Part shown: positions 26,136 through 36,018 of the stretch, in pieces | Layout of the letters: each line of letters begins with the position of its first letter | Position numbering within the stretch: position 1 is the stretch's first letter | Notes under the pieces: model-generated | The model's input: the letters and a program-made list of their open reading frames with translations, nothing else | Told to the model about the DNA's origin: nothing | Database searches by the model: none | Program-made: the position numbers and the translations under genes | Assembly: GCF_030733425.1 (NCBI RefSeq) | Contig: NZ_JASHIZ010000006.1 | Coordinates: forward strand, 62,001-126,000 | DNA: 64,000 bases | Direction: 5' to 3' | Source: Roseovarius sp. MMSF_3350 | GTDB taxonomy: Bacteria; Pseudomonadota; Alphaproteobacteria; Rhodobacterales; Rhodobacteraceae

Positions 26136-27176
26136 ATGAAGGCCGTGATGTTCGAGCGGTTCGGCGAAACGCCCAAAATCGCGACGCTGCCGGACCCGAC
26201 GCCGGATGCCAAGGGTGTCGTGATCGAGGTTGGCGCGACGGGCGTGTGCCGCAGCGACTGGCACGGCTGGATGGGACACGACCCCGACATCACGCTGCCG
26301 CACGTTCCAGGGCACGAGCTTGCCGGGCGGATCGCGGCAGTCGGAAATGAGGTGCGCCAGTGGCAGGTCGGAGACCGGGTAACGGTGCCGTTCGCCGGCG
26401 GCTGCGGCGCTTGCCCGGAATGCCACGCGGGTCATCAGCAGGTCTGTCACAACCAGTTCCAGCCCGGCTTCACCCATTGGGGTTCCTTTGCGCAGTTCGT
26501 CGCCATCGGACAGGCCGATTTGAATTTGGTCGCTCTGCCCGACACGATGTCATTCGAGACCGCCGCGAGCCTGGGTTGCCGGTTTGCCACGGCCTTCCGC
26601 GCGGTTGTCGACCAAGGCCGTAGCCGGGCCGGAGAATGGGTCGCGGTGCATGGCTGCGGCGGAGTCGGGCTCTCCGCGCTGATGATCGCGCGGGCCATCG
26701 GAGCGAATACCGTGGCCATCGACATCTCGGACGACAAGCTTGCTCTCGCCAGGGGCTGCGGAGCAACCACGACGGTGAACGCCAACATGGTGGCTGACAT
26801 CGTCGAAGCGGTGCGCGACGCCACTGGCGGCGGCGCGCATGTCTCACTGGATGCGCTCGGTCATCCGACGACCTTTTTCAATTCCGTCTCCAGCCTGCGC
26901 AGACGCGGGCGTCACGTGCAGGTCGGCCTGCTTCTCGCCAATCAGGCCACCCCGGCTACGCCAATGGCGAAGGTCATTGGCGAAGAGCTTGAAATCCTCG
27001 GCAGCCACGGGATGCAAGCGCATCGCTACGATGCCATGCTTGCGATGATTCAGTCAGGCCTCGTGTCCCCCGACAAGTTGATCGGCAATCGGATTGCACT
27101 CGAGGCATCCATTGACGCGCTCACATCCATGGACAGCTTCGCAGGCGTCGGCGCGACGGTCATTACCGGGTTCTGA
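26136..27176 (+). CDS. zinc-dependent alcohol dehydrogenase (MDR family)
   Basis: This 346-residue medium-chain dehydrogenase has catalytic zinc ligands in [10 protein letters not shown] (Cys38) and VPGHELAG, four structural-zinc cysteines in [17 protein letters not shown], and the Rossmann motif GCGGVGLSA. It oxidises an alcohol or reduces an aldehyde with NAD(P); the substrate is unknown. The ATG at 26136 follows GAAGGGA and is preferred over an in-frame ATG 54 bp upstream. Confidence 0.87.
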   Translation: MKAVMFERFGETPKIATLPDPTPDAKGVVIEVGATGVCRSDWHGWMGHDPDITLPHVPGHELAGRIAAVGNEVRQWQVGDRVTVPFAGGCGACPECHAGHQQVCHNQFQPGFTHWGSFAQFVAIGQADLNLVALPDTMSFETAASLGCRFATAFRAVVDQGRSRAGEWVAVHGCGGVGLSALMIARAIGANTVAIDISDDKLALARGCGATTTVNANMVADIVEAVRDATGGGAHVSLDALGHPTTFFNSVSSLRRRGRHVQVGLLLANQATPATPMAKVIGEELEILGSHGMQAHRYDAMLAMIQSGLVSPDKLIGNRIALEASIDALTSMDSFAGVGATVITGF

Positions 27177-27332
27177 CAGGTATCTGGTTCAAGGTCGCCG
27201 GTCGGGCCGCCATGTGAGCTTTCTCTGAAGTAATCAAAAATACAGAGAACAAGTCGCTTTGGAGGCTCAAAACCGTTGAAGCTCTCCAGAAGACCGTTTT
27301 GCATTGGCTTGCCTGGCGGGCCCTTGTTTTAT

Positions 27333-27409
27333 TGGTCGGAGTGAGAGGATTCGAACCTCCGGCCCCTGCCTCCCGAAGACAGTGCTCTACCAGGCTGAGC
27401 TACACTCCG
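27333..27409 (-). tRNA. tRNA-Pro (anticodon CGG)
   Basis: The 77-nt cloverleaf is complete on the minus strand. The acceptor CGGAGTG pairs with CACTCCG, the D arm is GCTC/GAGC, the anticodon stem CTGTC/GGCAG carries loop TTCGGGA (anticodon CGG), the T loop is TTCGAAT, and CCA is encoded. The C1-G72 pair is typical of proline tRNAs. No integrase gene or att-like repeat is next to it. Confidence 0.97.
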
Positions 27410-27501
27410 ACCGTAAGCCCGCCGATTATACCGGCGCAAATATTTTTGCAAGGGCAGATCGTCGGGAACTCGGAAGTGCGGGAAGGCGTTTACGACGGAT
27501 C

Positions 27502-28389
27502 ATGAGCTTTCATTTTGAACCCCATGCGCCCCTGCCGGAAGAGGTGCACAGGGTCGCCGAGGACCAATTGAACCGCGCCCTCGCCGCGACCGAATGCGCC
27601 GGCGACGATGTCGATGGCGCCGTGCACGACCTGCGCAAGCGCATGAAGAAGCTTCGAGGACTGGCGAGGCTGGTCCGAACGGGGTTGGGAGATACTTATA
27701 ACGAAAAAAACAAACGCTTTCGTGATATAGCACGGCTGTTTTCAGATATTCGGGATCCGCAGGTGCTGTGCGAAACACTGGACACCCTGCAACAGGCAGC
27801 AAACGACGATGCAGCCGGGCAGAGCTTTCAGCCGCTCAGGGCTTGGGCGCAGGATCGGCGCGACCGCGTTCTGACTTCTGGCGACCTCGGTGACCGCATG
27901 TCCACCGCCCGCAACAGGCTGCGGGACGCTCTTGCCGACGTCGACGCGTGGCGCATCGATGGTCCTCCGGAGGACATTTTGCGGAAAGGCCTGAAAAAGA
28001 CGTACAAGCGCGCCCGCAAACGCTACGACTTCGTTCAGGAAACGCCAGGCCCCGGCCCGCTTCACGAGTGGCGCAAGCGGGTAAAATACCATTGGTATCA
28101 TTGCCGCCTGCTACGCGAAGGATGGCCTGAGATCCTGAAGCCACAGATCGACGCGCTTGACCGGCTCGGCGATCTGCTTGGCGACGATCATGACCTCGTC
28201 GTTCTGGTTGACACGCTGGAGGCGGAAGACGCGCCGGACGCCGCGCGCAACGTTATCGCCCGCTGCGCTGCGGAGCAGAGCCATTGCCTCAGGCGAGCCG
28301 CCTTCGCGCTCGCGCCACGCCTCATGCTCGAAAAGCCGGCGGCCCTGTCCCGGCGGATCGCCGGATACTGGGACGTTGCCTCGGATTAA
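27502..28389 (+). CDS. CHAD domain protein
   Basis: This 295-residue, highly charged helical protein has the conserved histidine-rich helices of the CHAD domain: [17 protein letters not shown] near 45-61, [26 protein letters not shown] near 190-207, and [18 protein letters not shown] domains bind inorganic polyphosphate and target proteins to polyphosphate granules. The start is the ATG at 27502; the longer frame runs into the tRNA. Its stop overlaps the convergent leuB stop by 4 bp. Confidence 0.88.
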   Translation: MSFHFEPHAPLPEEVHRVAEDQLNRALAATECAGDDVDGAVHDLRKRMKKLRGLARLVRTGLGDTYNEKNKRFRDIARLFSDIRDPQVLCETLDTLQQAANDDAAGQSFQPLRAWAQDRRDRVLTSGDLGDRMSTARNRLRDALADVDAWRIDGPPEDILRKGLKKTYKRARKRYDFVQETPGPGPLHEWRKRVKYHWYHCRLLREGWPEILKPQIDALDRLGDLLGDDHDLVVLVDTLEAEDAPDAARNVIARCAAEQSHCLRRAAFALAPRLMLEKPAALSRRIAGYWDVASD

Positions 28390-29492
28390 AGGCCGTCAGA
28401 CAAGGCCGCGACGATTGCATCGCCCATCTGGCTGGTCGACACCGGCTCGACCCCCTCTTCACCAAGCAGGTCTGCGGTGCGCAAACCATCGGCCAGCACC
28501 TTTTCGACCGCCGCCTCCAGTCGCGTCGCCTCGTCTCCCTGATCAAAGCTGTACCGCAGGGCCATTGCAAAGCTCAGGATGCAGGCGATTGGATTGGCCT
28601 TGCCCTGCCCGGCGATATCGGGCGCCGAGCCGTGTACCGGCTCGTAAAGCGCCTTGGGCCGCCCATTGGCCATTGGCGCGCCGAGGCTGGCAGAGGGCAG
28701 CATCCCAAGGCTGCCTGTTAGCATGGCCGCGGCGTCCGACAGAAGGTCTCCGAAAAGGTTGTCCGTGACGATCACGTCGAACTGCTTGGGCCAGCGGCAT
28801 AGCTGCATGGCACCGGCGTCGGCATACATGTGGCTCAGTTCGACGTCCGGGTAATCCTCGTCATGCACCTTTTGCACCACTTCGCGCCAGAGGATGCCAG
28901 ATTCCATGACGTTGGCCTTTTCCATCGAGCAGACCTTGTTCGAGCGGCGCCGCGCCAGTTCGAACGCAGACCGCGCGACACGGTCGATTTCGGACTCGGT
29001 GTACCGCTGGGTGTTGATGCCGACCCGTTCATTGCCTTCCTGGACGATACCACGCGGCTCTCCGAAATAGATGCCACTGGTCAGTTCGCGGATGATCACG
29101 ATGTCCAGGCCCGCAACCACGTCCCTTTTCAGGCTCGAGAAATCCGCCAGGGCGTCAAAGCACTGTGCGGGGCGCAGGTTGGAATAAAGGTCCATCTCCT
29201 TGCGCAGACGCAACAGGCCGCGCTCCGGCTTCACCGAAAAATCCAGGTTGTCGTACTTCGGACCGCCGACAGCGCCGAGCAGAACCGCGTCCACGGATTG
29301 CGCCTTTTCCATCGTGTCGTCATGCAGCGGCGTGCCGTGCTTGTCATAGGCCGCGCCGCCGACCAGATCCTCGCTTACGTCAAAGGAAAGCCCGCGGTTG
29401 GCTCCGAACCAGTCGATCACCTTGCGGACCTCTACCATCACCTCGGGACCGATCCCGTCGCCGGGCAAAATAAGAAGCGAGGGCGTGCTCAT
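28386..29492 (-). CDS. leuB: 3-isopropylmalate dehydrogenase
   Basis: This 368-residue protein is a complete Leu[11 protein letters not shown] at the start, [16 protein letters not shown] substrate loop (here [12 protein letters not shown]), [14 protein letters not shown], and the metal/NAD region [14 protein letters not shown] followed by [17 protein letters not shown]. It oxidatively decarboxylates 3-isopropylmalate in leucine synthesis. The ATG at 29492 has AAAGGA 7 bp upstream. It is separated from leuCD by about 4 kb of other genes. Confidence 0.96.
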   Translation of the reverse strand: MSTPSLLILPGDGIGPEVMVEVRKVIDWFGANRGLSFDVSEDLVGGAAYDKHGTPLHDDTMEKAQSVDAVLLGAVGGPKYDNLDFSVKPERGLLRLRKEMDLYSNLRPAQCFDALADFSSLKRDVVAGLDIVIIRELTSGIYFGEPRGIVQEGNERVGINTQRYTESEIDRVARSAFELARRRSNKVCSMEKANVMESGILWREVVQKVHDEDYPDVELSHMYADAGAMQLCRWPKQFDVIVTDNLFGDLLSDAAAMLTGSLGMLPSASLGAPMANGRPKALYEPVHGSAPDIAGQGKANPIACILSFAMALRYSFDQGDEATRLEAAVEKVLADGLRTADLLGEEGVEPVSTSQMGDAIVAALSDGL

Positions 29493-29549
29493 GTGCAATC
29501 CTTTCGAAACACTGTCGTTGCCACCGCGTAGCCCGAGCAGCGGGAAGGG

Positions 29550-30434
29550 TCAAGAAAGGTACGGCTTCAATCCCTTTGCCAGCGCCTCCCAGACCACTGC
29601 AATCCTCGGGGTGCTGCGCAGGGCTTGATGCGTGGCCAGCCAGACCGGAAGGCTTGGCAGGTCAATGTCGAAGTCCAGGTCCTCGACATCGTCGTGCAGG
29701 GCTCCGAGGGCTTTCATTCCAAATCCGATCCCACATCCCGCGCGGACAAGCTCCCACCCCACCGTGTGACTGTCGCAGCGAAAGGCAAACATCTCGCGCG
29801 AGGCTGGCATGCCGCGTTCCTGCATACCCCGGATGATCTCTTCGTTGCGATCATATCCGATCAGGGGATGATCATAGAGATCCATGAACGTGCGCGGGCG
29901 CCCTGCTTGTTGCAGATAGGCACGCGACGCGAACAGGCTGAGCGGGAAGTCTCCGAGGTGACGTACGACAAGTTCAAGCTGTTCGGGCCGGTACATGCGG
30001 ACGGCGATATCGGCCTCGCGGAACAAAAGGTTCTCGGTGCTATCCGATGGCATCACGTCGATGCTGATGCCCGGATGTTCGTCCCGCAGCCGTGCCAGGA
30101 TCGGCGGCAGGATGTAGACCGAAACGGTCTCGCTGGCCGTCAGTCGCACCGCACCCGTGGCTTGGGTTTGCTGGCCGGCGGCGGTCAGCTCGATCTCGAC
30201 CATGGCACGATGCATGGCGCGGGCGGGCTCTAGCAGCGACCGCCCGCTCTCGGTCAAGTCCAGGCCTTTCGGCTTGCGATGGAACAGGACCTGTCCCAGT
30301 TGCTCTTCCAACTGCCGGACCTGTCTCCCGAGTGTTGGCTGGCTGGCCCCGACCATCCGCGCCGCGGCGGACAGCGAGCCCTTCTCAGCGACGGCGAGAA
30401 ATGCGCGGATCAACGACCAATCCAGATCAGACAT
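29550..30434 (-). CDS. LysR-family transcriptional regulator
   Basis: This 294-residue protein has an N-terminal winged helix (FLAVAEKGSLSAAARMVGASQPTLGRQVRQLEE region, about 13-45) and a LysR effector domain with LPPILARLRDEHPGI. It is divergent from the SDR gene at 30544, with 109 bp between the starts, the usual arrangement for a LysR regulator and its target. The effector is unknown. The start is the ATG at 30434; the ribosome binding site is weak. Confidence 0.88.
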   Translation of the reverse strand: MSDLDWSLIRAFLAVAEKGSLSAAARMVGASQPTLGRQVRQLEEQLGQVLFHRKPKGLDLTESGRSLLEPARAMHRAMVEIELTAAGQQTQATGAVRLTASETVSVYILPPILARLRDEHPGISIDVMPSDSTENLLFREADIAVRMYRPEQLELVVRHLGDFPLSLFASRAYLQQAGRPRTFMDLYDHPLIGYDRNEEIIRGMQERGMPASREMFAFRCDSHTVGWELVRAGCGIGFGMKALGALHDDVEDLDFDIDLPSLPVWLATHQALRSTPRIAVVWEALAKGLKPYLS

Positions 30435-30543
30435 GCGGCTTACCATTCACAAATGCATACCCAATGCGCAGAAATTGGCAATTCCCATTCTCACGCAATT
30501 ATCTAACGTGACGTCAAATTCAGACCGTGCGGAGCGAAAGCCG

Positions 30544-31476
30544 ATGCAGAAAACCGTTCTTGTACTTGGCGCCACCGGGCGTTTCGGCCGTCATGCAGCC
30601 GAAGCGTTCTGGAATGCTGGCTGGACCGTCCAGTTGTTCGACCGCCGGCGCGACGATCTGATGAAAGCGTCCCGTGGCGCGGACATCATCATTGCCGCAT
30701 GGAACCCGCCTTACCCCCTGTGGCGGACCCACCTTCCCCGGCTTCACGCCGAGGTTCAGGCCGCGGCCCGAACCTCCGGTGCGACGGTTCTGCTGCCCGG
30801 AAACGCTTATGTCTACGCGCCCGACGCCACGGTGCCCTGGTCAGAGGCCACGCCTCAGGCCGCACCCACGCCGCTGGGGCACGTCAGGCAGAAAATCGAA
30901 CAGGGCTACCGCGACAGCGGTGTGCAGACGATCCTGCTGCGCGCCGGCGATTTCATCGACACAGACGCGACAGCGGGCTGGTTCGACCGTGTTTTGCTCT
31001 CGCGCATCAGCCAGGGGCAACTGCTTTATCCCGGCAAAACGACCGCTCTGCACGCCTGGGCCTTTCTGCCCGATCTGGCCCGGGCCGCCGAACACCTTTC
31101 GCGGCAAAAGCACAGCTTGGGAACGTTCGAGGAAATTATATTCCCCGGCTACGCCGTGACGGGCGAACATCTCGCCGGCTATCTGTCGCGGATTGCAGGT
31201 CGCACGGTCACCGCGCGACGGATGCCGTGGCTGCCGCTGCACATGACAGCGCCCGTCTGGCCCATGGCTCAGGCACTCTTGGAACTGCGCTATCTCTGGG
31301 ACACGCCTCACAGCCTCGCCTCGATCCGCCTGCACGACCTGTGTCCCACCTACCGCGATACGGACATCGAAGACGCGCTCGGTCAGGCCGCTGCTGGGCG
31401 GTTGGCCCAGGCCCGGCAGCAGCGCTGCGTCCAGCCTTGTCACTTCACCAGGAGGTCGACCCAGACAAGCCTGTGA
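30544..31476 (+). CDS. NAD(P)-binding atypical SDR (epimerase-like)
   Basis: This 310-residue protein begins with a Rossmann GATGRFG at about 9-15, has a sequence resembling SDRa/NmrA-type reductases (ADIIIAAWNPPYPLW, then LLPGNAYVYAP where a YxxxK-type tyrosine would lie, then LRAGDFID), and a C-terminal substrate domain. A clear catalytic YxxxK is not obvious, so it may be a reductase or sensor of the atypical SDR group. The ATG at 30544 fits the divergent LysR gene and follows a purine-rich GGAGCGAAAG. Confidence 0.72.
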   Translation: MQKTVLVLGATGRFGRHAAEAFWNAGWTVQLFDRRRDDLMKASRGADIIIAAWNPPYPLWRTHLPRLHAEVQAAARTSGATVLLPGNAYVYAPDATVPWSEATPQAAPTPLGHVRQKIEQGYRDSGVQTILLRAGDFIDTDATAGWFDRVLLSRISQGQLLYPGKTTALHAWAFLPDLARAAEHLSRQKHSLGTFEEIIFPGYAVTGEHLAGYLSRIAGRTVTARRMPWLPLHMTAPVWPMAQALLELRYLWDTPHSLASIRLHDLCPTYRDTDIEDALGQAAAGRLAQARQQRCVQPCHFTRRSTQTSL

Positions 31477-32489
31477 CGGCTCGCCTCCGCCTCACCCCGC
31501 GTCATGCCGCTATCCACGGCGCGCAAGTCGATGGACGGCAGCACATAACTGACCCGCAGCGATCCCGGATCGGGCGCGGGCCAGTCCACCGTGTCGAGGT
31601 GAGGATCACCCTTGTGCGCGCCAACCTTCGCCTCGGCGCTATCGCGCATCGGCTTGGGGTCAGCTAACCTATCATCTGCCAGAAGGCGCCGTATTGCCGC
31701 TTTGCGCCCTTCTCCGTCGACAGGATCAAGATTGGCATCGCCGGCAAGCACGAACCGCTTGACCGGCGCCTCGCCAAGCAAGCCATCGAGATAATGCAGC
31801 CAAAAGACAATCTCGTCGTGGTTCCGGCGACCGTTCCGATCTTCCGGTCCGTCAAAGACCGGCGGGCTGGCATGAAAGGTCAAAAGCCGCAGGGTTGTAT
31901 CTCCAACCTGAATTGGGACATCCCAATGCGCCACGGTCGACAGCCGCTGAACGGCGGCGACACCCGGGGACAGCAACGGCGACCCGTCCATAAGTTGCAG
32001 TTGTGCACCCGGCATGTCGCGCCACAGGTATCCGCTCAGGTCTCGCACATCGTCATTCAAGATCGGGAATCGTGACAGAACCGCCATGCCGCCCTGGCCC
32101 GCAAACTCTCCGTATCCCTGCGCGTCCCTGGCGCGCCCTAGCCGGCCGTCGCCGTCTAGATCCAGCCCTGTGGCCATTCCGGAGTTGGGGCGCAGCGCAA
32201 GAGCATGGGGCATGTCATATCCGTAGTGCGCAACCCGCCGGCCCAGTGCGCGCAAGGCGGTAAGGTCATGGTCATAGTCGATGCCCTGCAATGCGATGAT
32301 GTCGGGCCTTGCCGCCGCGATGGTCCGTGCCACCGTCTCGACCTGCGGATCATCCTCGGACAAGATATCACGCAGCAGCAGCCCGGGGCCATTTCGCTCA
32401 AGCTCGGCATTGAACGTGGCAACGCGGATCTTGGTCTCGGAAAACGCGGGCCATGCCCCCGCGATGCAGACCAGGAGTCCGGCAATCAG
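31440..32489 (-). CDS. secreted endonuclease/exonuclease/phosphatase-family protein
   Basis: The domain shows the EEP pattern: VATFNAEL near the N-terminus, ALQGIDYDHD where the metal glutamate is replaced by Gln (usually LQE), AVLSRFPI, LLTFHASP, LAGDANLDP (catalytic Asp-Asn), and a C-terminal SYVLPSIDLR with SRHRLVWVDL (catalytic His). A signal-like stretch IAGLLVCIAGAWPAFS precedes it. No ATG, GTG or TTG occurs where that signal begins. I place the start at a CTG (32487-32489) overlapping the TGA of the upstream gene. The nearest legal start is ATG 32612, which would overlap the upstream gene by 127 bp. The 3' end overlaps the convergent SDR gene by 37 bp. Confidence 0.68.
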   Translation of the reverse strand: MIAGLLVCIAGAWPAFSETKIRVATFNAELERNGPGLLLRDILSEDDPQVETVARTIAAARPDIIALQGIDYDHDLTALRALGRRVAHYGYDMPHALALRPNSGMATGLDLDGDGRLGRARDAQGYGEFAGQGGMAVLSRFPILNDDVRDLSGYLWRDMPGAQLQLMDGSPLLSPGVAAVQRLSTVAHWDVPIQVGDTTLRLLTFHASPPVFDGPEDRNGRRNHDEIVFWLHYLDGLLGEAPVKRFVLAGDANLDPVDGEGRKAAIRRLLADDRLADPKPMRDSAEAKVGAHKGDPHLDTVDWPAPDPGSLRVSYVLPSIDLRAVDSGMTRGEAEASRHRLVWVDLLVK

Positions 32490-33373
32490 GCTTTCTGCAA
32501 GCCTTCGGCCTCGGCCTTGGCGTAGACGCGCCGGCGTTTCTCTTCTATCAGCTCGGCCACGCGCATCAATGCGATGCCGCGCATCAGGATGCTTGCAGGA
32601 AGAAGGGCCCATACGGTCATCATCCAAATCAGAGTTTGTTCGCTCTGGAACGACACCGGCTCGATCACCAGCGATGCCGCCTTCACGATCGCCGGGATCA
32701 AGAATGGCAGCAAAGCCCCTAACACAATGTTAAGACCCGAGTCGCGACGCAGCCGGTCCACGATATCGCCCCCTCGGGTGGGGTCGAACAGCGGCAGGTT
32801 CACCCAGACGTTGAAGGCTCCGTTGCGCATAGGCCACCCCAGAAGGCGCACAAGAATGACAAAGACCAGAATCATCACCAGCGACACGCTGTAGGCCACC
32901 CCCGCCGCGATCCGGACGCTGTTGGCCAAGTCCAGCGTCGCGTCGGGCGGCAACATCAGCACGACAAGCCGCACCGGCGAGAACGGAAAGTCCATCGCGT
33001 TGCCGATTGCCTGGGCGAAGTAAGTGATTATCAGGGTGATCGCGCTCGGCTCGATCTTGCCGCGCGCAATCAGCGACAGCAAGACGACCACCAGGACCAG
33101 CGCCAGGAATTTCAGCCGGTTGAAAGGCGGGGCAAACCGGAATTCGACGATACTCGGGTACCGGCCAAAATACTCGATGAAGGTCAGAAGCGAAAAGAGC
33201 AGCGCGATCACCACGACGATCTGTGCCGTGTCCGTCGCGACCGACGGCAGCACTAGGGCCGGTGTCGCCACCAGCAAAGCCACGAGTATGGCACGCGTCA
33301 GCGCGCTGATGATCTGCGAAACCACTGCCCGGTTCCCTCGCAACTGGCCTGCCGCGGTGCGATGCCGCGACAT
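32486..33373 (-). CDS. integral membrane protein, unknown function
   Basis: This 295-residue protein has about six hydrophobic segments, an arginine-rich N-terminus (MSRHRTAAGQLRGNRAVVSQ) and a basic C-terminal helix (AELIEEKRRRVYAKAEAEG). Between segments are conserved-looking stretches such as EYFGRYPSIVEFRFAPPFNR and FNVWVNLPLFDPTRGGD. I do not recognise a family. It is translationally adjacent to the EEP-family gene, which starts at or inside its 3' end. The ATG at 33371-33373 is chosen because the upstream extension is low in coding character. Confidence 0.55.
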   Translation of the reverse strand: MSRHRTAAGQLRGNRAVVSQIISALTRAILVALLVATPALVLPSVATDTAQIVVVIALLFSLLTFIEYFGRYPSIVEFRFAPPFNRLKFLALVLVVVLLSLIARGKIEPSAITLIITYFAQAIGNAMDFPFSPVRLVVLMLPPDATLDLANSVRIAAGVAYSVSLVMILVFVILVRLLGWPMRNGAFNVWVNLPLFDPTRGGDIVDRLRRDSGLNIVLGALLPFLIPAIVKAASLVIEPVSFQSEQTLIWMMTVWALLPASILMRGIALMRVAELIEEKRRRVYAKAEAEGLQKA

Positions 33374-33688
33374 TGTTCCAATTCGGGTCCGTCGATTATG
33401 ACGGCTTGCCTCATTCTTGCCCAATTTTTGCCTTCTTTCACCATTCGGCTCAAGACACCAAGTCGTTAGACTTAGAATTTCCGGCGATTTGATGGTGAGG
33501 GTGGTGCCGGTTTGCATCAATTTATTGACGGGTTCGAGGCACCGTTGTGGTCACCCGCTACATGTGGGGGGTTCAGGCTAAGCTACCACAATAATTCACT
33601 AATATTCGTTGCAATTCTGATTAACTTTTTAATCTAACGATTGCGCCGGCCGCACAAGGCAACCGGCGCATCTCTTGCGTTTTCTGGA
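33374..33688. other. intergenic region between the membrane protein gene and leuD
   Basis: These 315 bp hold no convincing gene. The part at 33580-33640 is AT-rich compared with the rest of the window and could hold the promoter of the minus-strand membrane protein gene. A 7-bp GCGCCGG/CCGGCGC stem (33643-33669) lies 20 bp after the leuD stop but is followed by A-rich rather than T-rich sequence on that strand. Confidence 0.4.
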
Positions 33689-34294
33689 TCAGACCCAAGG
33701 ACGCTCCGTCGCCGCTTTAGCCTCGAACGCGTCGATCGAAGCGGCCTTCTCCATAGTCAGTCCGATGTCGTCCAGCCCATTGAGCAGGCAGTGCTTGCGC
33801 CAGGGGTCCACGTCGAATCCAATGGTGCCGCCATCCGGGCCGGTGATTTCCTGGTTTTCCAGATCAACGGTCAGCACCGCGTTCGCCCCGCGCTCCGCGT
33901 CGTCCATCAACTCGTCCACCTTCTCCTGCGGAAGCGCGATGGGCAGGATGCCGTTCTTGAAACAATTGTTGTAGAAGATGTCGGCAAAACTGGTCGAGAT
34001 CACACAGCGAATTCCGAAATCAAGCAGAGCCCACGGCGCGTGCTCGCGGCTGGAGCCGCACCCGAAATTATCCCCGGCCACGAGGATTTTCGCCTCGCGA
34101 TAGGCCGGCTGGTTCAGCACGAAATCGGGGATCTCGTTGCCATCGTCGTCATAGCGCATTTCGTCGAAGAGGTTCGCACCCAACCCAGACCGCTTGATCG
34201 TCTTCAGGAACTGTTTCGGAATGATCATGTCGGTGTCGATGTTGACCAGCGGCATCGGCGCTGCGACGCCGGTCAGTTTCACGAATTTTTCCAT
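33689..34294 (-). CDS. leuD: 3-isopropylmalate dehydratase small subunit
   Basis: This 201-residue protein is Leu[15 protein letters not shown] at the start, [30 protein letters not shown], and [17 protein letters not shown]. With LeuC it isomerises 2- to 3-isopropylmalate. The ATG at 34294 overlaps the leuC TGA (TGATG), so the two subunits are coupled. An in-frame GTG lies one codon upstream. Confidence 0.96.
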   Translation of the reverse strand: MEKFVKLTGVAAPMPLVNIDTDMIIPKQFLKTIKRSGLGANLFDEMRYDDDGNEIPDFVLNQPAYREAKILVAGDNFGCGSSREHAPWALLDFGIRCVISTSFADIFYNNCFKNGILPIALPQEKVDELMDDAERGANAVLTVDLENQEITGPDGGTIGFDVDPWRKHCLLNGLDDIGLTMEKAASIDAFEAKAATERPWV

Positions 34295-35697
34295 CACATG
34301 ATCTCCCGGATGTCAGTCAGCTTGCCGGTCACCGCCGCTGCGGCCGCCATGGCCGGGCTCATCAGGTGGGTCCGTCCGCCGCGGCCCTGCCGGCCCTCGA
34401 AGTTGCGGTTCGACGTGGCCGCGCACCGTTCACCCGGCTGCAGCTGGTCGGGGTTCATGGCCAGGCACATGGAACAGCCCGCAAGCCGCCACTCGAAGCC
34501 GGCCTCGGTAAAGATCTCGGCCAAGCCTTCCTCCTCGGCCTGCGCGCGGACAAGGCCAGAGCCGGGCACAACCATCGCCCGCTTCACCTTGATCTTCTTG
34601 CCTTTCAGGATCTCGGCTGCGGCGCGCAGGTCTTCGATCCGGCCATTGGTGCAAGACCCGATAAAGACCGTGTCGATCTCGATATCCTTCAGCTTCTGAC
34701 CGGGCTTGAGACCCATGTATTCCAACGCGCGCTTGGCCGCCTCGGTCTTGCCGCCGGTAAAGCTTTCGGGTGCAGGCACCTCTCCGTCGATCGGCAGCAC
34801 GTCCTCGGGGCTGGTGCCCCAGGTGACGACCGGCGCGATATCCTCGCCCTTGATCGTGATCACTTTGTCCCAATGGGCGTCGTCATCGGAATACAGCGTC
34901 TTCCACCAGTCCATGGCGGCTTCCCACTGTGCGCCCTTCGGTGCATGGGGCCGGCCCTTGATGTACGCGAAGGTCTTTTCATCGGGTGCGATCAGGCCCG
35001 CGCGTGCGCCGCCTTCGATCGCCATGTTGCAGACGGTCATCCGTCCTTCCATCGAAAGGTCGCGGATGGCCTCGCCGCAATATTCGATGACATAGCCCGT
35101 ACCGCCAGCGGTCCCGGTGCGGCCGATCACCGAAAGCGTGATATCCTTGGCTGTCACACCGGGGCGCAGCTTACCGGTGATCTCGACCTTCATATTCTTC
35201 GACTTGGTCTGGATCAGGGTCTGGGTCGCCAGCACGTGCTCGACCTCCGACGTGCCGATCCCGTGCGCCAGTGCACCGAACGCGCCATGGGTCGCTGTGT
35301 GGCTGTCGCCGCAAACCACGGTCATGCCCGGCAAGGTCCAGCCCTGTTCCGGGCCAACGATATGCACGATTCCCTGCCGTACGTCGCTGACCGGATAATA
35401 ATGGATGCCGAAATCCTTGGCGTTCTTGTCCAGCGCGGCCACCTGGGTGCGGCTGTCCTCGGGCATGGCATCGGGATTCTCGCGCCCCTCTGTGGTCGGC
35501 ACGTTGTGGTCCGGCACGGCAATGGTCTTGTCCGGTGCGCGCACCTTACGGTTCGCCATGCGCAGCCCTTCAAAGGCCTGCGGGCTCGTCACCTCGTGCA
35601 CGAGATGCCGGTCGATATAAAGCAGGCAGGTGCCGTCCTCGGCCTCATGTGCCAGGTGGGCATCCCAGATCTTGTCATAAAGTGTCTTGGGGGACAT
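34294..35697 (-). CDS. leuC: 3-isopropylmalate dehydratase large subunit
   Basis: This 467-residue aconitase-family protein has the iron-sulfur ligands in GSCTNGR (first Cys) and [11 protein letters not shown] (two Cys), the [17 protein letters not shown] segment, and the N-terminal [17 protein letters not shown]. It catalyses the isopropylmalate isomerase step with LeuD and carries a 4Fe-4S cluster. A 5' leader of about 140 nt with a possible leader peptide and hairpin precedes it (35744-35874). Confidence 0.97.
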   Translation of the reverse strand: MSPKTLYDKIWDAHLAHEAEDGTCLLYIDRHLVHEVTSPQAFEGLRMANRKVRAPDKTIAVPDHNVPTTEGRENPDAMPEDSRTQVAALDKNAKDFGIHYYPVSDVRQGIVHIVGPEQGWTLPGMTVVCGDSHTATHGAFGALAHGIGTSEVEHVLATQTLIQTKSKNMKVEITGKLRPGVTAKDITLSVIGRTGTAGGTGYVIEYCGEAIRDLSMEGRMTVCNMAIEGGARAGLIAPDEKTFAYIKGRPHAPKGAQWEAAMDWWKTLYSDDDAHWDKVITIKGEDIAPVVTWGTSPEDVLPIDGEVPAPESFTGGKTEAAKRALEYMGLKPGQKLKDIEIDTVFIGSCTNGRIEDLRAAAEILKGKKIKVKRAMVVPGSGLVRAQAEEEGLAEIFTEAGFEWRLAGCSMCLAMNPDQLQPGERCAATSNRNFEGRQGRGGRTHLMSPAMAAAAAVTGKLTDIREIM

Positions 35698-35743
35698 CGG
35701 TCCTCTCCCGTCGTGTCAGTGAAATCTCAAAATGGCAGGTATC

Positions 35744-35765
35744 GGCACCGCCTTATAGGCGTGCC
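35744..35765 (-). promoter_or_regulatory. leader hairpin before leuC
   Basis: On the minus strand GGCACGCCT pairs with AGGCGGTGCC (9 bp, one bulged G, 3-nt loop). It overlaps the last codons and stop of the short leader ORF. No T-tract follows directly, so if it regulates, it may act on translation or as an antiterminator-type stem. Confidence 0.4.
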
Positions 35766-35821
35766 AGAACCGTGCAGGCCGCACCGAAGAAACGCCAGGG
35801 CAGGCGCGCACGATCGTCCAT
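35753..35821 (-). CDS. possible leuC leader peptide (22 codons)
   Basis: A short frame starting at ATG 35819-35821 gives a 22-residue peptide with arginines and a C-terminal TVLARL, using leucine codons CTG and CTA next to the stop. An in-frame ATG 18 bp upstream would lie at the expected transcription start. There is no good ribosome binding site. It ends inside the hairpin at 35744-35765. It is a candidate leucine-sensing leader; the evidence is positional only. Confidence 0.3.
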   Translation of the reverse strand: MDDRARLPWRFFGAACTVLARL

Positions 35822-35845
35822 GTCGAAAACCCGTATCATCACTGT

Positions 35846-35874
35846 CAGATACAACCCCGCTCCGAGTCTATCAA
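35846..35874 (-). promoter_or_regulatory. sigma70-type promoter of leuCD
   Basis: On the minus strand TTGATA (35869-35874) and TATCTG (35846-35851) are 17 bp apart, placing the start near 35839 and a leader of about 140 nt before leuC. Confidence 0.5.
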
Positions 35875-35902
35875 GAGCACAACGAAACCGCGGACCGAAC
35901 CG

Positions 35903-35974
35903 CCTCTTCTTCTGGCCGTAAATATCCCGGGGGTTCGGTTGAAGCAGCGCTTCAACCCTGGGGGCTGGCCCCCA
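35903..35974 (-). repeat. composite gene-boundary repeat, copy 3
   Basis: On the minus strand, 44 bp after the petR stop, come a TGGGGG/CCCCCA stem (35959-35974), a 9-bp stem GGTTGAAGC/GCTTCAACC (35937-35957), and then CCCCCGGGATATTTACGGCC plus AGAAGAAGAGG. The order matches copy 1. The 9-bp stem differs from copy 1 by two base pairs that changed on both arms. Confidence 0.7.
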
Positions 35975-36018
35975 ATCCATCAAGCCTGCGCGGCGCGGCC
36001 GCCCCTTCGGATCACGCC

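Noticed and set aside
27050..27304. 84-codon minus-strand frame between the alcohol dehydrogenase and tRNA-Pro
   Set aside because: It is partly antisense to the dehydrogenase 3' end, and has no ribosome binding site or recognisable domain.
27333..27409. tRNA-Pro as an integration site for a genomic island
   Set aside because: There is no integrase, no direct repeat of the tRNA 3' end, and the neighbouring genes look like ordinary chromosome.
33643..33669. GCGCCGG/CCGGCGC stem after leuD as a terminator
   Set aside because: The loop is 13 nt and no T-tract follows on the leuD strand.
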